This document shows positions 20,131 to 27,334 of a stretch of DNA of 27,334 nucleotides, one piece after another; position 1 is the first letter of the stretch; each line of letters opens with the position of its first letter. The stretch spans positions 1,537,975-1,565,308 of the forward strand of contig WELB01000001.1 of the NCBI GenBank assembly GCA_009602725.1, read 5' to 3'. Source of the DNA: Spirogloea muscicola. Lineage: Eukaryota > Streptophyta > Zygnematophyceae > Spirogloeales > Spirogloeaceae. The translations under genes and the position numbers were made by a program. The notes beneath the pieces were generated by a model. The model was not told where the DNA came from. It ran no database searches and saw nothing but the letters and a program-made list of their open reading frames with translations.

Positions 20131-20776
20131 CAAGTCAACGCCACGCTGCTTTTTCTATACTACCTCCATCTGACCACTAAAGCTTGCTTTGGGGAAGAAA
20201 AGGCTCAGGAATAGCCAGTGGCCAGATCGGAGACGAGGCAGCGCACGGCGAGGAGGCACACGCCATATTTGGCGATGGTGATGTCGATTCATCGAGGGCG
20301 TGACTGGCGAGTGGTGGGCTGATATGGCTATGCATCTCCCACCACGGTAGCAACGACATGCTGCGCCACCCTACCCAGGACACCCCTACAGCTTAGCTTC
20401 CACTACTGGTAGACTTAGACCACATTCCATTATTGGTGAACTGAAGCCACAGGCAAGAACTTCTAAGAATATCTATAGGCGCGAAATCAGAGGTGCCATT
20501 AAGCCAGCAGACGAGGCCACATGTTGCTGCTTTTGATGCCCAGGCCTGCTTTGCTCTTCTGTACCCTAGGAACCCGCACTGAATTTTCCACCATGACCAG
20601 CATGGCACCTCTGAAGCAGCTGCTTTGCTGTCCTTCGTGCCCGGCTGGACAGTAAGGTGTCAAGTAGACCCTTGGCTATCCCTTTGGCTTCCGCTTCTGC
20701 CGGGAGCTCTTACTAAGCCCTGGCAGCGACGTAAACTTCCACGAGCAGTCGGATCACTGACATAGCAACTCATAGT
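20131..20776. other. stretch without a recognised gene
   Basis: Short open frames exist on the minus strand (for example 20393-20608, Trp- and Ser-rich), but none shows a family pattern. It could hold 3' exons of the unidentified minus-strand gene to its right, for instance a short Lys/Arg-rich end (SKSSRQKRKPKG) near 20685-20725. Confidence 0.3.
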
Positions 20777-21547
20777 AATCAAAGCTCCGGTGATTTCAAT
20801 GGTACCCAGTGGTGGGCACCTATTGGTGCAGATTGCGTCCCCATCAGACTTACAATGCCATGCAGTCCTGCTGATTCGTGCAGAAGCCGGCATAGCTGGT
20901 GGCAATTGAACAGAGCGAGGCCTAGGTGTGCCTGCTCCTCTGCAGTGTGGTTGTTATCTCTCACCACCTCGCAACAAAGGTGTGTGGGTAGATGGAAGGG
21001 GCGCATAGCGTGCAGCAAACCAGCAGCAACCAGCCTCTGCCGTGCATATAATAAAGCTGCCTCCTTGACTACGTACTTGCACCTGAGTGCGGCAGAAATT
21101 GCCTGACGGGTTTGTGCCACAGGTGTCAGTCACAGTGTTTGCAGCGCCTGCTGAGCTGCCTTGAAGCTGGCGCTTCACTTCCAGCTCAGGTTCCTTTATC
21201 GTTGCAGAGGTGTCGCTCAGAGCCGCCGAGGCCACCGGGCAAGCATCTGGCGGCCACCTGGAGAGGCGAGGCAGCCGGCGGTGGCAAGGACATTCAAGCC
21301 GGCCGCCAAGTTGAATTTCTGCGGCAGATGCAGGAGGTATGCACGTCAAGAGGCGAGTGAGATCAATTTTCTGGACGATTGTTGCATGCCTCAGGAATCT
21401 CTGAAGCTGCGCTGGCATCCCCCGCAATGCCTGCAGCCTCACAGCTTGATGGCACCGCTGCTCGACCAAGTTGTGCAACCAAGCCTGCAGCTCGGTGGCC
21501 GCTGAAGTGACGAGAGTGCCACGCACGGCCCCCACCCCTTTGAGCAT
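20777..21547 (-). CDS. unidentified helical coding region, probably two or more exons
   Basis: I do not recognise this protein. Two minus-strand open stretches have protein-like helical patterning: one at about 21370-21547 (TELQAWLHNLVEQRCHQAV, LQRFLRHATIVQKIDLTRL) and one at about 20805-21075 (VVKEAALLYARQRLVAAG, LGLALFNCHQLCRLLHESAG), the latter ending at a plausible GTACCA donor. The pattern resembles armadillo or HEAT-like helical repeats but is too short to assign. A splice joining the two stretches was not resolved. The region lies directly downstream of the DUF1294 stop on the same strand and could in principle be a 3' extension of that gene. Confidence 0.35.
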
Positions 21548-21558
21548 CTCAGCGTCCC

Positions 21559-22249
21559 CTATCGGAGCTCGTCAGTGCAAAGCCAACCATGCCAAAGGAC
21601 AGCTAGCAAGGGCGAGAGGGTGCTGATCGTGCTCTCTGGAGCTTCTAGTCCAGCGTCAAGGACACGCGACAAGTGCTGGAAGTAATGCATGGCCCTTGAC
21701 GAGGCGGTCTCAAGCAGGGCGGTGTACAGTTGTAAGGTCACAGGTGTGGTCGGGGCTGGCAGTCCGCACACGGGCATGCCTCGCGGCTCGGACATCAAGC
21801 CAAACCCAACAAGCCCTGCGGCTCGATGTCCGGGACAAGACTTGTGCTTCGGTGGGTTGAGCAAGGTGAGGGTTTCTGATACGCACCTCCTGAAAGCTCG
21901 TCTTCCTGGTCTTGTGCCGGAAGCGCTGCATCGCCCACCTGGAGCGCCGCGCCAGCAGGGGGCAGGGGCGTCGACGTCAGGACTGCTCGTGCCCGCAGCG
22001 CGACCGGGCCGGGCGGTGCTGGCAGCGCGGATCGCAGCGCGGCGGCGGCGGCGCGGCGGCGGCGGTCACTCACAGGCCGCCGGGCCAGCCGCTGAGCGCC
22101 GCGGTGGCGCAAAGGGTGGACTCGCTGATGCGCCGGCGGCCGGCCACCGCGGCTTGCTTGTCCCAGGCGAAGGCGCCGGCGGCCGCGGCGTTGATGGCGG
22201 CGAGGTAGGCGGCGGCGGCGGCGGCGGCGGGCGGGCGCAGGCCGCGCAT
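21559..22249 (-). CDS. DUF1294 family small membrane protein (3 exons)
   Basis: Exons 22249-22074, 21938-21887 and 21675-21559 join in phase to give about 114 residues, a normal size for DUF1294 proteins. Exon 1 starts with an Ala-rich membrane segment followed by AWDKQAAVAGRRRISES and ALSGWPGGL; exon 2 adds MQRFRHKTRKTSFQE. D-K, RRISE, GGWPG and FRHKT are the family signature. Exon 3, with a second hydrophobic stretch (LSPLLAVLWHGWLC), is chosen only because its acceptor is in phase and an end helix is expected; it is less sure. DUF1294 proteins are mainly bacterial inner-membrane proteins of unknown function, sometimes fused to a cold-shock domain. No cold-shock domain is present here. The gene begins about 40 bases from an R1 retroelement end. 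Confidence 0.75.
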
Positions 22250-22290
22250 GCCGCCGCGGCGCACGGCTGGCAAACGGACAAGTGGACGCA

Positions 22291-22850
22291 CGTGTATTTG
22301 AAAGAAACGAATGCTACATTGGCCAAGTACGAGGAAGACAAGCACATCTAATGACGTACATCCCACTGCAAATTGAGCCGCTCAGTAACCACGGGTCAAC
22401 ACATAAAGGTCGCCAATTACTGCCTGAATACCAGCTGGCAGATTCGAAGCCCTTCTGCCACCAACCAGGAGCTCGCCCAGCTTTCTGGTGCAAAGCATGA
22501 GCCTGAGCACGTTGTAAACAGGCCGACACACGTCATCGCAAGAACGACAGATATGCAGCTGGCAAACCCATCTCAGCCGGAAGCACATGTACACGACGTG
22601 CATAACCTAGATTGGCAATATTTTGAAGGAGAGTGTGGAAATGAGGACCTAAACAAGCAAAGATATTGACTTCAGCTGGCAGGAGCTGATCTCATTGGGG
22701 CAAATCGGAGTACTGCTGCAATATATTCGAAGCAATGAGGCTAGTGCTGTTTTCAGCACTTTTCCGCCCCTTCGGATCTTGTCAACTCTTTCCGAGATGG
22801 CTCTGTTCATCAGCCCACGCCCCCTTGAGCTCATTTCCTGTGAAAGAGCC
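22291..22850 (-). mobile_element. R1 retroelement copy D with relic of the coding end
   Basis: On the minus strand the right part (about 22680-22740) reads NILQQYSDLPQ, stop, DQLLPAEVN. This matches MLQHYSDYPRSGHLLPAVN in the copy at 22856-23669. The noncoding R1 segment follows and ends at ..CAAATACACG (22291). Plus-strand landmarks are CTCAGTAACCACGGGTCAAC and GCCCAGCTTTCTGGTGCA. It is decayed, with at least one in-frame stop. Confidence 0.7.
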
Positions 22851-22855
22851 GCAAG

Positions 22856-23275
22856 GAATGGAGTGTGTAGTGAGTGATGGAGGGCCTGAGTGGCCAAGTA
22901 CAAAGGCAGGCATCTTGACAGATGTACATCACCTGCTACTAAGCTGACACGCTCAGTAACCACGAGTCAGCACATAGAGGTCGCTAACTGATGGCCGTTC
23001 GATGAAATACCAAACGGCAAATCTGACAAGCCCTTGTGCCACCAGCTAAGGCCCGACCAGCTTTCTGGTGCAAAGCATGAGCCTGAGCTCGCTGCAAACA
23101 GGCTGACAGACGATACTGCATAACAACAGATAGGCTGCCGGCATGCCCATCTCGGCTGGAAGCATACCCTCACGTCATATCACGTGCAGATCCTAGACTG
23201 CGATGATCTCAAGTAGGGTATAAAACGAGGACCCATGCAGCCAAAGGTGTCAATTTACGGCTGGAAGGAGGTGAC
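22856..23275 (-). mobile_element. R1 retroelement copy E (3' noncoding part)
   Basis: About 420 bases, matching copy D along its length and copy C over its left 280 bases, including GAATGGAGTGTGTA at the left edge. A TATAAAA string at about 23220 belongs to the repeat and should not be read as a promoter without other evidence. On the minus strand it directly follows the protein relic at 23250-23669. Confidence 0.75.
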
Positions 23276-23669
23276 CACTACGGGGGTAGTCAGAGTAGTG
23301 CTGCAGCATTCTCTGCTCTGCAGTTCCAACTGCGTGGCTAGAAATGTGGGTCGATGCTGAACTTTTGTATGCCTCCGTCACAACCACATCGACCAAGGCC
23401 CGTGGACCGCCGCCAGGTGTACACCCACAATGTCTAGGGTGCGACGGTGATGGCGTGCCTAAGGGTCCTTGGTGATGGGCATAATGTTCACTTCCACAAT
23501 AGACGGCGTCACGCATCAAGTCCGCCAGGGCATCCCGTAGTGGATTTTGAGTGCCCCCTTTCTCGAGGCCAGTGGGATATCGCAGCATATGCGTAGAGAG
23601 GGGGAGGAAGAGTTGAGGGGAGGAAGAGCAACCCCGCTGCGTGGGCAGACTGGACATCTCGCCGCCCAC
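23250..23669 (-). pseudogene. retroelement protein relic, post-reverse-transcriptase module
   Basis: A 139-codon open stretch contains NPLRDALADLMRDA, then GGGPRALVDVVVTEAYKSS, then a tail with HYSDYPRSGHLLPAVN. The order (H/N-x-LRDAL, then D-V-hydrophobic-T, then a K/Y-rich helix and a final LPAV-like strand) is what follows the reverse transcriptase in many algal non-LTR-like elements and resembles a restriction-like endonuclease. No reverse transcriptase core remains upstream. The family assignment is from pattern memory, not a search. Confidence 0.5.
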
Positions 23670-23699
23670 ACCACTTCAGCATATCTGAAGGCATTCCCA

Positions 23700-24830
23700 T
23701 TTGGCTAGGCTACTCTTAGAAAGAGACTAAGACTCGCCCAGTAGAGGGCGAGGAAGCTAGTCGAGCTTCGTAGCAGGCCCATGCCCAAGCTGAGGCCTCA
23801 TCCAGGTGTTGACAGCCCGGCACCACGGCCCCAGCTCTCCTTTCCCCCTCTGTTCCCCCTCAGCAGCACAGTGGCATTGGGCGAGGCTCCTCGACCTAGT
23901 TGCAGTCCTTCGAAAGCGAAAGCCAGCCTGCCCACCTTGTGGCCAGCCTGCCCATTATGTTCATTCTTTTTTGGGCTGGCTTTTCCAGCCCCCTATCCTC
24001 AATGGGCGAGCCCTTTCTCTTGTGGCACAGTCCACATAGGGCACGGCCCCACCTTCAGCGAGCCTCCCTGCCCGTCCTCACCCGCATAGCAATAACAGCC
24101 TCGGTGTAGCTGCTTGGACGGTCTTTGCGCTCCTCCCTCGTCACCCGCGCCTACAGCACCTTGAAGCAACTAGCAAGTGGTGGCTATCCAGTGTGTGGCT
24201 CAACGTCTCACTTACCTGTTGCGGACTGTACCCCAACCTCTGCACTGGACGCTATATACTCTACTGTGGATTCCCCACCTCCTACTGGCTCTTCGCGGCC
24301 TCGTGGACCACCCCAATCTCCTTACACGTCGGCTGTCCTCCTCCTGCTGACGCTTCCCAACAGCACAGGCGGCCTTGGGTGCCGCCTACTGGCTCGCCTG
24401 TCTCGAGCGGCTCACCTGGGTGGTGGGCCCAAGTGGTCCTCCACCACCTCGAGTCGCTTCACCCTAAGGGGTCAAGCTGTTTCAGCACCCGCCATGGCGG
24501 GAGTGGCAACGGGGGACCTGACCTTCCAGCTCTGATAAGTCGCTAGACGACGTAACCTATTACGCACCTTACCTTCACTTGCGGAGGGTCATGCAAATAT
24601 TGTGGCATGGGCTTGCTTTTCCAATAGGAAAGCACAGGCCCACTACACACATTAGGGGGACGAGCAGGTTGTCTCTGAGCTGAAGGGACTGCTCAAGGAC
24701 GATGGACGTGGTCTTACCCGGAATCTTTCCATCAGCTCCTCGGGAGCATCCGAGTGGTTTTGAGTCCCATCGGCTCTCGGACGTAACTGTTCCGCAATGC
24801 GCTGCATCATCACCTCGGCCTCCCCCCCCT
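23700..24830. other. stretch without a supported gene
   Basis: Plus-strand frames of 100-136 codons (for example 24125-24535) are Pro/Ser-rich and show no family pattern. The piece at 23890-23960 and the piece before 24835 may be further retroelement debris. One R3 copy lies inside. Confidence 0.35.
23959..24022 (+). repeat. stem-loop dispersed repeat R3, copy 3
   Basis: It carries GTTCATTCTTTTTTGGGC, TTTTCCAGCCCC and CCTCAATGGGCGAGC, matching 18541-18605 with few differences. The GGGCTGG/CCAGCCC arms are fully complementary here. Confidence 0.8.
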
Positions 24831-24834
24831 TCGC

Positions 24835-25280
24835 TTGGCTGGCATCCGCCAGTGCGAGCGTGGCCACATTATGGATGATAAGATTGCTCTAGCTGCGCAC
24901 GTGCTGGGGTGTGCTGAGAGGAGTGAGCGCATGGCCTCCCACGACCTACTCACAGATGCTATCTCCGGACTTGTGCGCAAGGCAGGGAATCAACCGGCAA
25001 TGGAGGTGTCCGGCATCATGCCAGCCTCCGACAGGCGCGGCAAGCCATACGTGCCGCTTCTGGACGTGGTCGCCACCCTCCGGAGCGGTGGGCCTTGCAT
25101 GCTCCTGGACGTTGTACTATGTTGATGCAGACAAAGCTGGAGCACCCACGTCAAGTGTGCCTGGGGGCAACGTCCAGTGCAGAGCGCAAAAAGGAGAGGA
25201 ATAACGAGGAGCACCGCCGAGGAGACCATCTATTCGTGCGCTGTGGATATTTACGGTGGTTTATATATATTGTGGTCCTC
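24835..25280 (+). pseudogene. second retroelement relic (zinc-finger and endonuclease-like module)
   Basis: The first frame gives CERGH..HVLGC (a Cys-His-His-Cys knuckle), HDLLTDAISGLVRKAG and GGPCMLLDVVL. After two frame changes, the sequence continues with SAERKKERNNEEHRRGDHLF and then AVDIYGGL. This order of knuckle, HDxLxDAL, LLDVV, charged helix and VDxYGGL fits the region downstream of reverse transcriptase in algal retroelements. It lies on the strand opposite to the relic at 23250-23669 and is clearly broken, so it is a decayed copy of a related element. Confidence 0.55.
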
Positions 25281-26020
25281 CCTCATCCAGCATCTGGCCC
25301 GACTGCTTGACATGCATTATCGCAGTCGGGGGGAGAGTTTCGGGCAAACTAGCATTCCGCAGGCTTAATTGCAACTTAGACATGCTGCTCTTGCTTAATT
25401 TGCAGCACTCGCAAGCTCTGGCTATTCATCCGTGTGCTGGCCGCGCTCCAAGTCAGCCACCGGCTTCCTTGGTGGCGATCCGGCTTCCCAAATTAGCTTG
25501 TCGAATTTGTATGCGCGCAACTGTGGGTACTCACGTCACACGGTACCTTAGCCACGTTAACATGGAGATACGTTTCATACTAGCCCCGTTACTTGCACTA
25601 GTCTTGGCCTGAACAGTGTACTGGCTTGAATCTGCCTCCCTTTCGTTCAAGCGCACCGCGCGCCTTCTCTCCTGCGGTGCCCAGTGCACTGTGCTGTGCT
25701 ACGTGGGAGCTTCGTCGTCGCCGTCGTCATCGTCGGGCTGGAAAGCGCCGGTGGGAAGGCGCCTCCCTGGCAGCCCGGCGGGGCAGCTAATGATGCGCGC
25801 CGGGCCGCAGGTGCCGGGAATGAAGTATCGCGGGACGGGTTGGGGCAAAGGCGAAGGAGGTTAGCGGCGTCCCCGCAAGGTGGGAGGATGGCGTACGGGA
25901 CGCGGGCAGGCGAGCCACGGAGGCATCGGGCAACCACGGGGGAGTAAAGCGTCCGCGTGCCGTCAACCGCCGCGGGGCGTCTGGCGCGGGGTGGGTGGGC
26001 GCAGGCCGGGCGGGAGAGAT
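25281..26020. other. stretch without a recognised gene
   Basis: No supported coding region. GC content rises from about 25640 onward, with a CGTCGTCGCCGTCGTCATCG-type trinucleotide run near 25711-25735. Open frames here overlap on both strands, as expected of GC-rich DNA lacking stop codons. Confidence 0.4.
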
Positions 26021-26130
26021 CGTGTATTAGAAAGAAATGTAGGCCAAATGGCCAGGTACAAAGGCAAGCACATCTAAAAATCTACATAACCTACAGCAGA
26101 TTGACCCGCTCAATAACCACGGGTCAAAAC
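26021..26130 (-). mobile_element. R1 retroelement copy F (truncated)
   Basis: It has CGTGTATTAGAAAGAAATG, GGTACAAAGGCAAGCACATC and CTCAATAACCACGGGTCA. It shares its left end with copies B and D and stops about 110 bases in, so it is a strongly truncated copy embedded in GC-rich DNA. Confidence 0.75.
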
Positions 26131-26196
26131 ACGGGCGGGGGGCGGGGGAGCCTGCCAAGTAAGAAGCCAAGCTCGGGGCGTACGTACCGGCGAAGG

Positions 26197-26261
26197 GAGA
26201 GAAGGCGCGCGGGGCGCATGAAATGAAATGGAGGCCAATTCAAGCCGCTACATTGTTCAGG
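26197..26261 (+). repeat. 65-bp direct repeat, left arm
   Basis: GAGAGAAGGCGCGCGGGGCG through TTGTTCAGG. It differs from 26995-27059 at about five positions. The arms are 798 bases apart, a multiple of three, which is why the same peptide (HFMRPARLLSL) appears at both ends of the long minus-strand frame. Confidence 0.85.
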
Positions 26262-26994
26262 CGAAGGGGGTAGTAGGTTGGGGGGGGGGAGGCGGCCGGG
26301 GGATGAATGACGGGCCGGGAGGCGGTGGGCAAGCGCCGGGCTGTCGGGCTTGTCGCGCGCGCCTAACGATCTCGGTGGTGGGCGGCTGGCGGCGCCGCTG
26401 ACGCGGAGGCGGGGACCAAGTGGTGGCGGCGAAGCGGACCGCCGCTTGCAATCTCCACCCTGGCGCCGACCCCGCGCCGCCGCCGGATCGATCTCGCGGG
26501 GAGGCCAGGTGCCCGCGCCCCGACGCGCTTCCCTGGTCGCTACGCGCAGCGGCTCGGCGCGCGTGCGCGCCAGGCACCGCCCACCTGGCGATGTATGATT
26601 CGCTCTCGCGGTTGCCAGGGTGCCTGGCGGTCGCAGCCGGCCGGCGGCGGGCCCGCAGAGAGCAGGTGGCCCTACCAGGGGGCCGCCGCCGCGCTGGCGC
26701 TCGTGCTGCGGCCGCCACGGGTTCGCTGGCGACCCCTCAGCCTTTCTATTCGGGGGGGGGGGGGAGGCAGCGGTCGCCCCGCCACCTGGCAGAGGGGCGG
26801 CCGCCAGCCGCTGTTCCTCGCCCTCTTCCGTCTCCGAATCTGTGTGTATTTCGGGTGGCCCACACTGCAGCTCGCTGGGCGGTGGTGGGGCCTCTCGCTT
26901 TTGGCGAGGCGCAGTCGCGCAGCGCCCATCTCGCACCGCCGCGCGCCATCTCCGGCGAGATGGAGGGGCCGCACCGTCTCCCCCCCAAGAAAGA

Positions 26995-27059
26995 GAGAGA
27001 AGGCGCGCGGGGCGCATGAAATGAATTGGAGGCCAGTGCAAGCCGATACGTTGTTCAGG
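26995..27059 (+). repeat. 65-bp direct repeat, right arm
   Basis: Right arm of the pair described at 26197-26261, in the same orientation. The two arms could be terminal direct repeats of a roughly 860-base GC-rich element or a simple segmental duplication; neither flank shows a clear target duplication by eye. Confidence 0.8.
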
Positions 27060-27334
27060 GGGCAGAGTCTAGGGCAAATTAAACAGGGCTACATAATGAA
27101 GCCAGGCAGGCGGGACACGAGCAAACGTGGCTCTCACGAAGGGGCCGGGGGCTTTTTGGAGAAAAGTGGCCCCGTTCGAAGGAGGCTTTCAGACCATTGG
27201 CGTCCGGAAAGGGGTTGGCAATCACCCCCCGGAGCCCCGCCGCGGGCCCCGGCGATCCGCCGGAGATGGTGGGCTGGCAGTGCCCGAGCGGCGCGCCGTG
27301 GGGCCCGCCGCTGGAAGGGGGGCGGCCCCCCCCC

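Larger units (their letters stand above)
26131..27334. other. GC-rich low-complexity DNA, no supported gene
   Basis: It contains long G or C runs (26281-26289, 26752-26763, 27325-27334) and many CpG-rich Pro/Arg/Ala-type frames on both strands. The longest minus-strand frame (305 codons) is discounted because its two ends are the two arms of a direct repeat. The final 270 bases could contain an exon of a neighbouring gene (minus-strand GVIANPFPDANGLKASFE), but this is not supported by any family pattern. Confidence 0.45.

Noticed and set aside
23215-23236. TATAAAA string as a promoter
   Set aside because: It lies within an R1 retroelement copy and is not followed by a supported gene on the plus strand.
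24125-24546. Overlapping plus-strand frames of 117-136 codons as a gene
   Set aside because: Pro/Ser-rich composition, two competing frames and no motif; no splice structure could be supported.
26124-27041. 305-codon minus-strand open frame, Pro/Arg-rich
   Set aside because: It begins and ends in the two arms of a direct repeat, sits in stop-poor GC-rich DNA with equally long frames on other strands, and shows no domain pattern.

Overview
The window looks like nuclear DNA of a green alga (Viridiplantae, probably a chlorophyte). The genes are intron-rich with short exons. The main gene is far closer to the land-plant form of ATR kinase than to the animal or fungal forms. Degenerate TTTAGGG telomere-type motifs are also present. 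I cannot name the genus. All gene models were built by hand from splice sites, reading phase and family knowledge; nothing was searched or aligned by computer.

Layout: (1) 1-4222, plus strand: an HI0933-like FAD-dependent oxidoreductase, cut off by the left window edge, in 15 recognisable exons. Its introns hold a Gly-codon-like minisatellite and two tracts of telomere-like motifs in opposite orientation. (2) 4223-4452: a 230-bp tail-to-tail gap. (3) 4453-18353, minus strand: a complete ATR checkpoint kinase gene modelled in 29 exons, about 2824 codons, with HEAT solenoid, UME, FAT, PI3K-like kinase and FATC regions. Phase closes across every junction, but the assembled reading frame has one in-frame TGA and one single-base frameshift. 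(4) 18354 to about 20775: the ATR upstream region and a mosaic of dispersed repeats. (5) About 20775-22249, minus strand: an unidentified helical coding region, then a small DUF1294 membrane-protein gene. (6) 22250-27334: retroelement relics, more dispersed repeats, and GC-rich low-complexity DNA with a 65-bp direct repeat.

The two large genes have no evident functional link. ATR is the apical kinase of the replication-stress checkpoint; the flavoprotein is probably an organellar or plastid oxidoreductase of bacterial origin. The right half is best explained as a graveyard of one non-LTR-like retroelement family. Several copies share one end and are truncated at different points at the other, two run into remains of the element's protein, and one short copy sits between 7-bp direct repeats in a site whose empty version lies 1 kb away. 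I saw no CRISPR, rRNA or credible tRNA, and no wholly new biological system. The most checkable novelties are the ATR lesions, the frequent GC-AG introns and the retroelement family.
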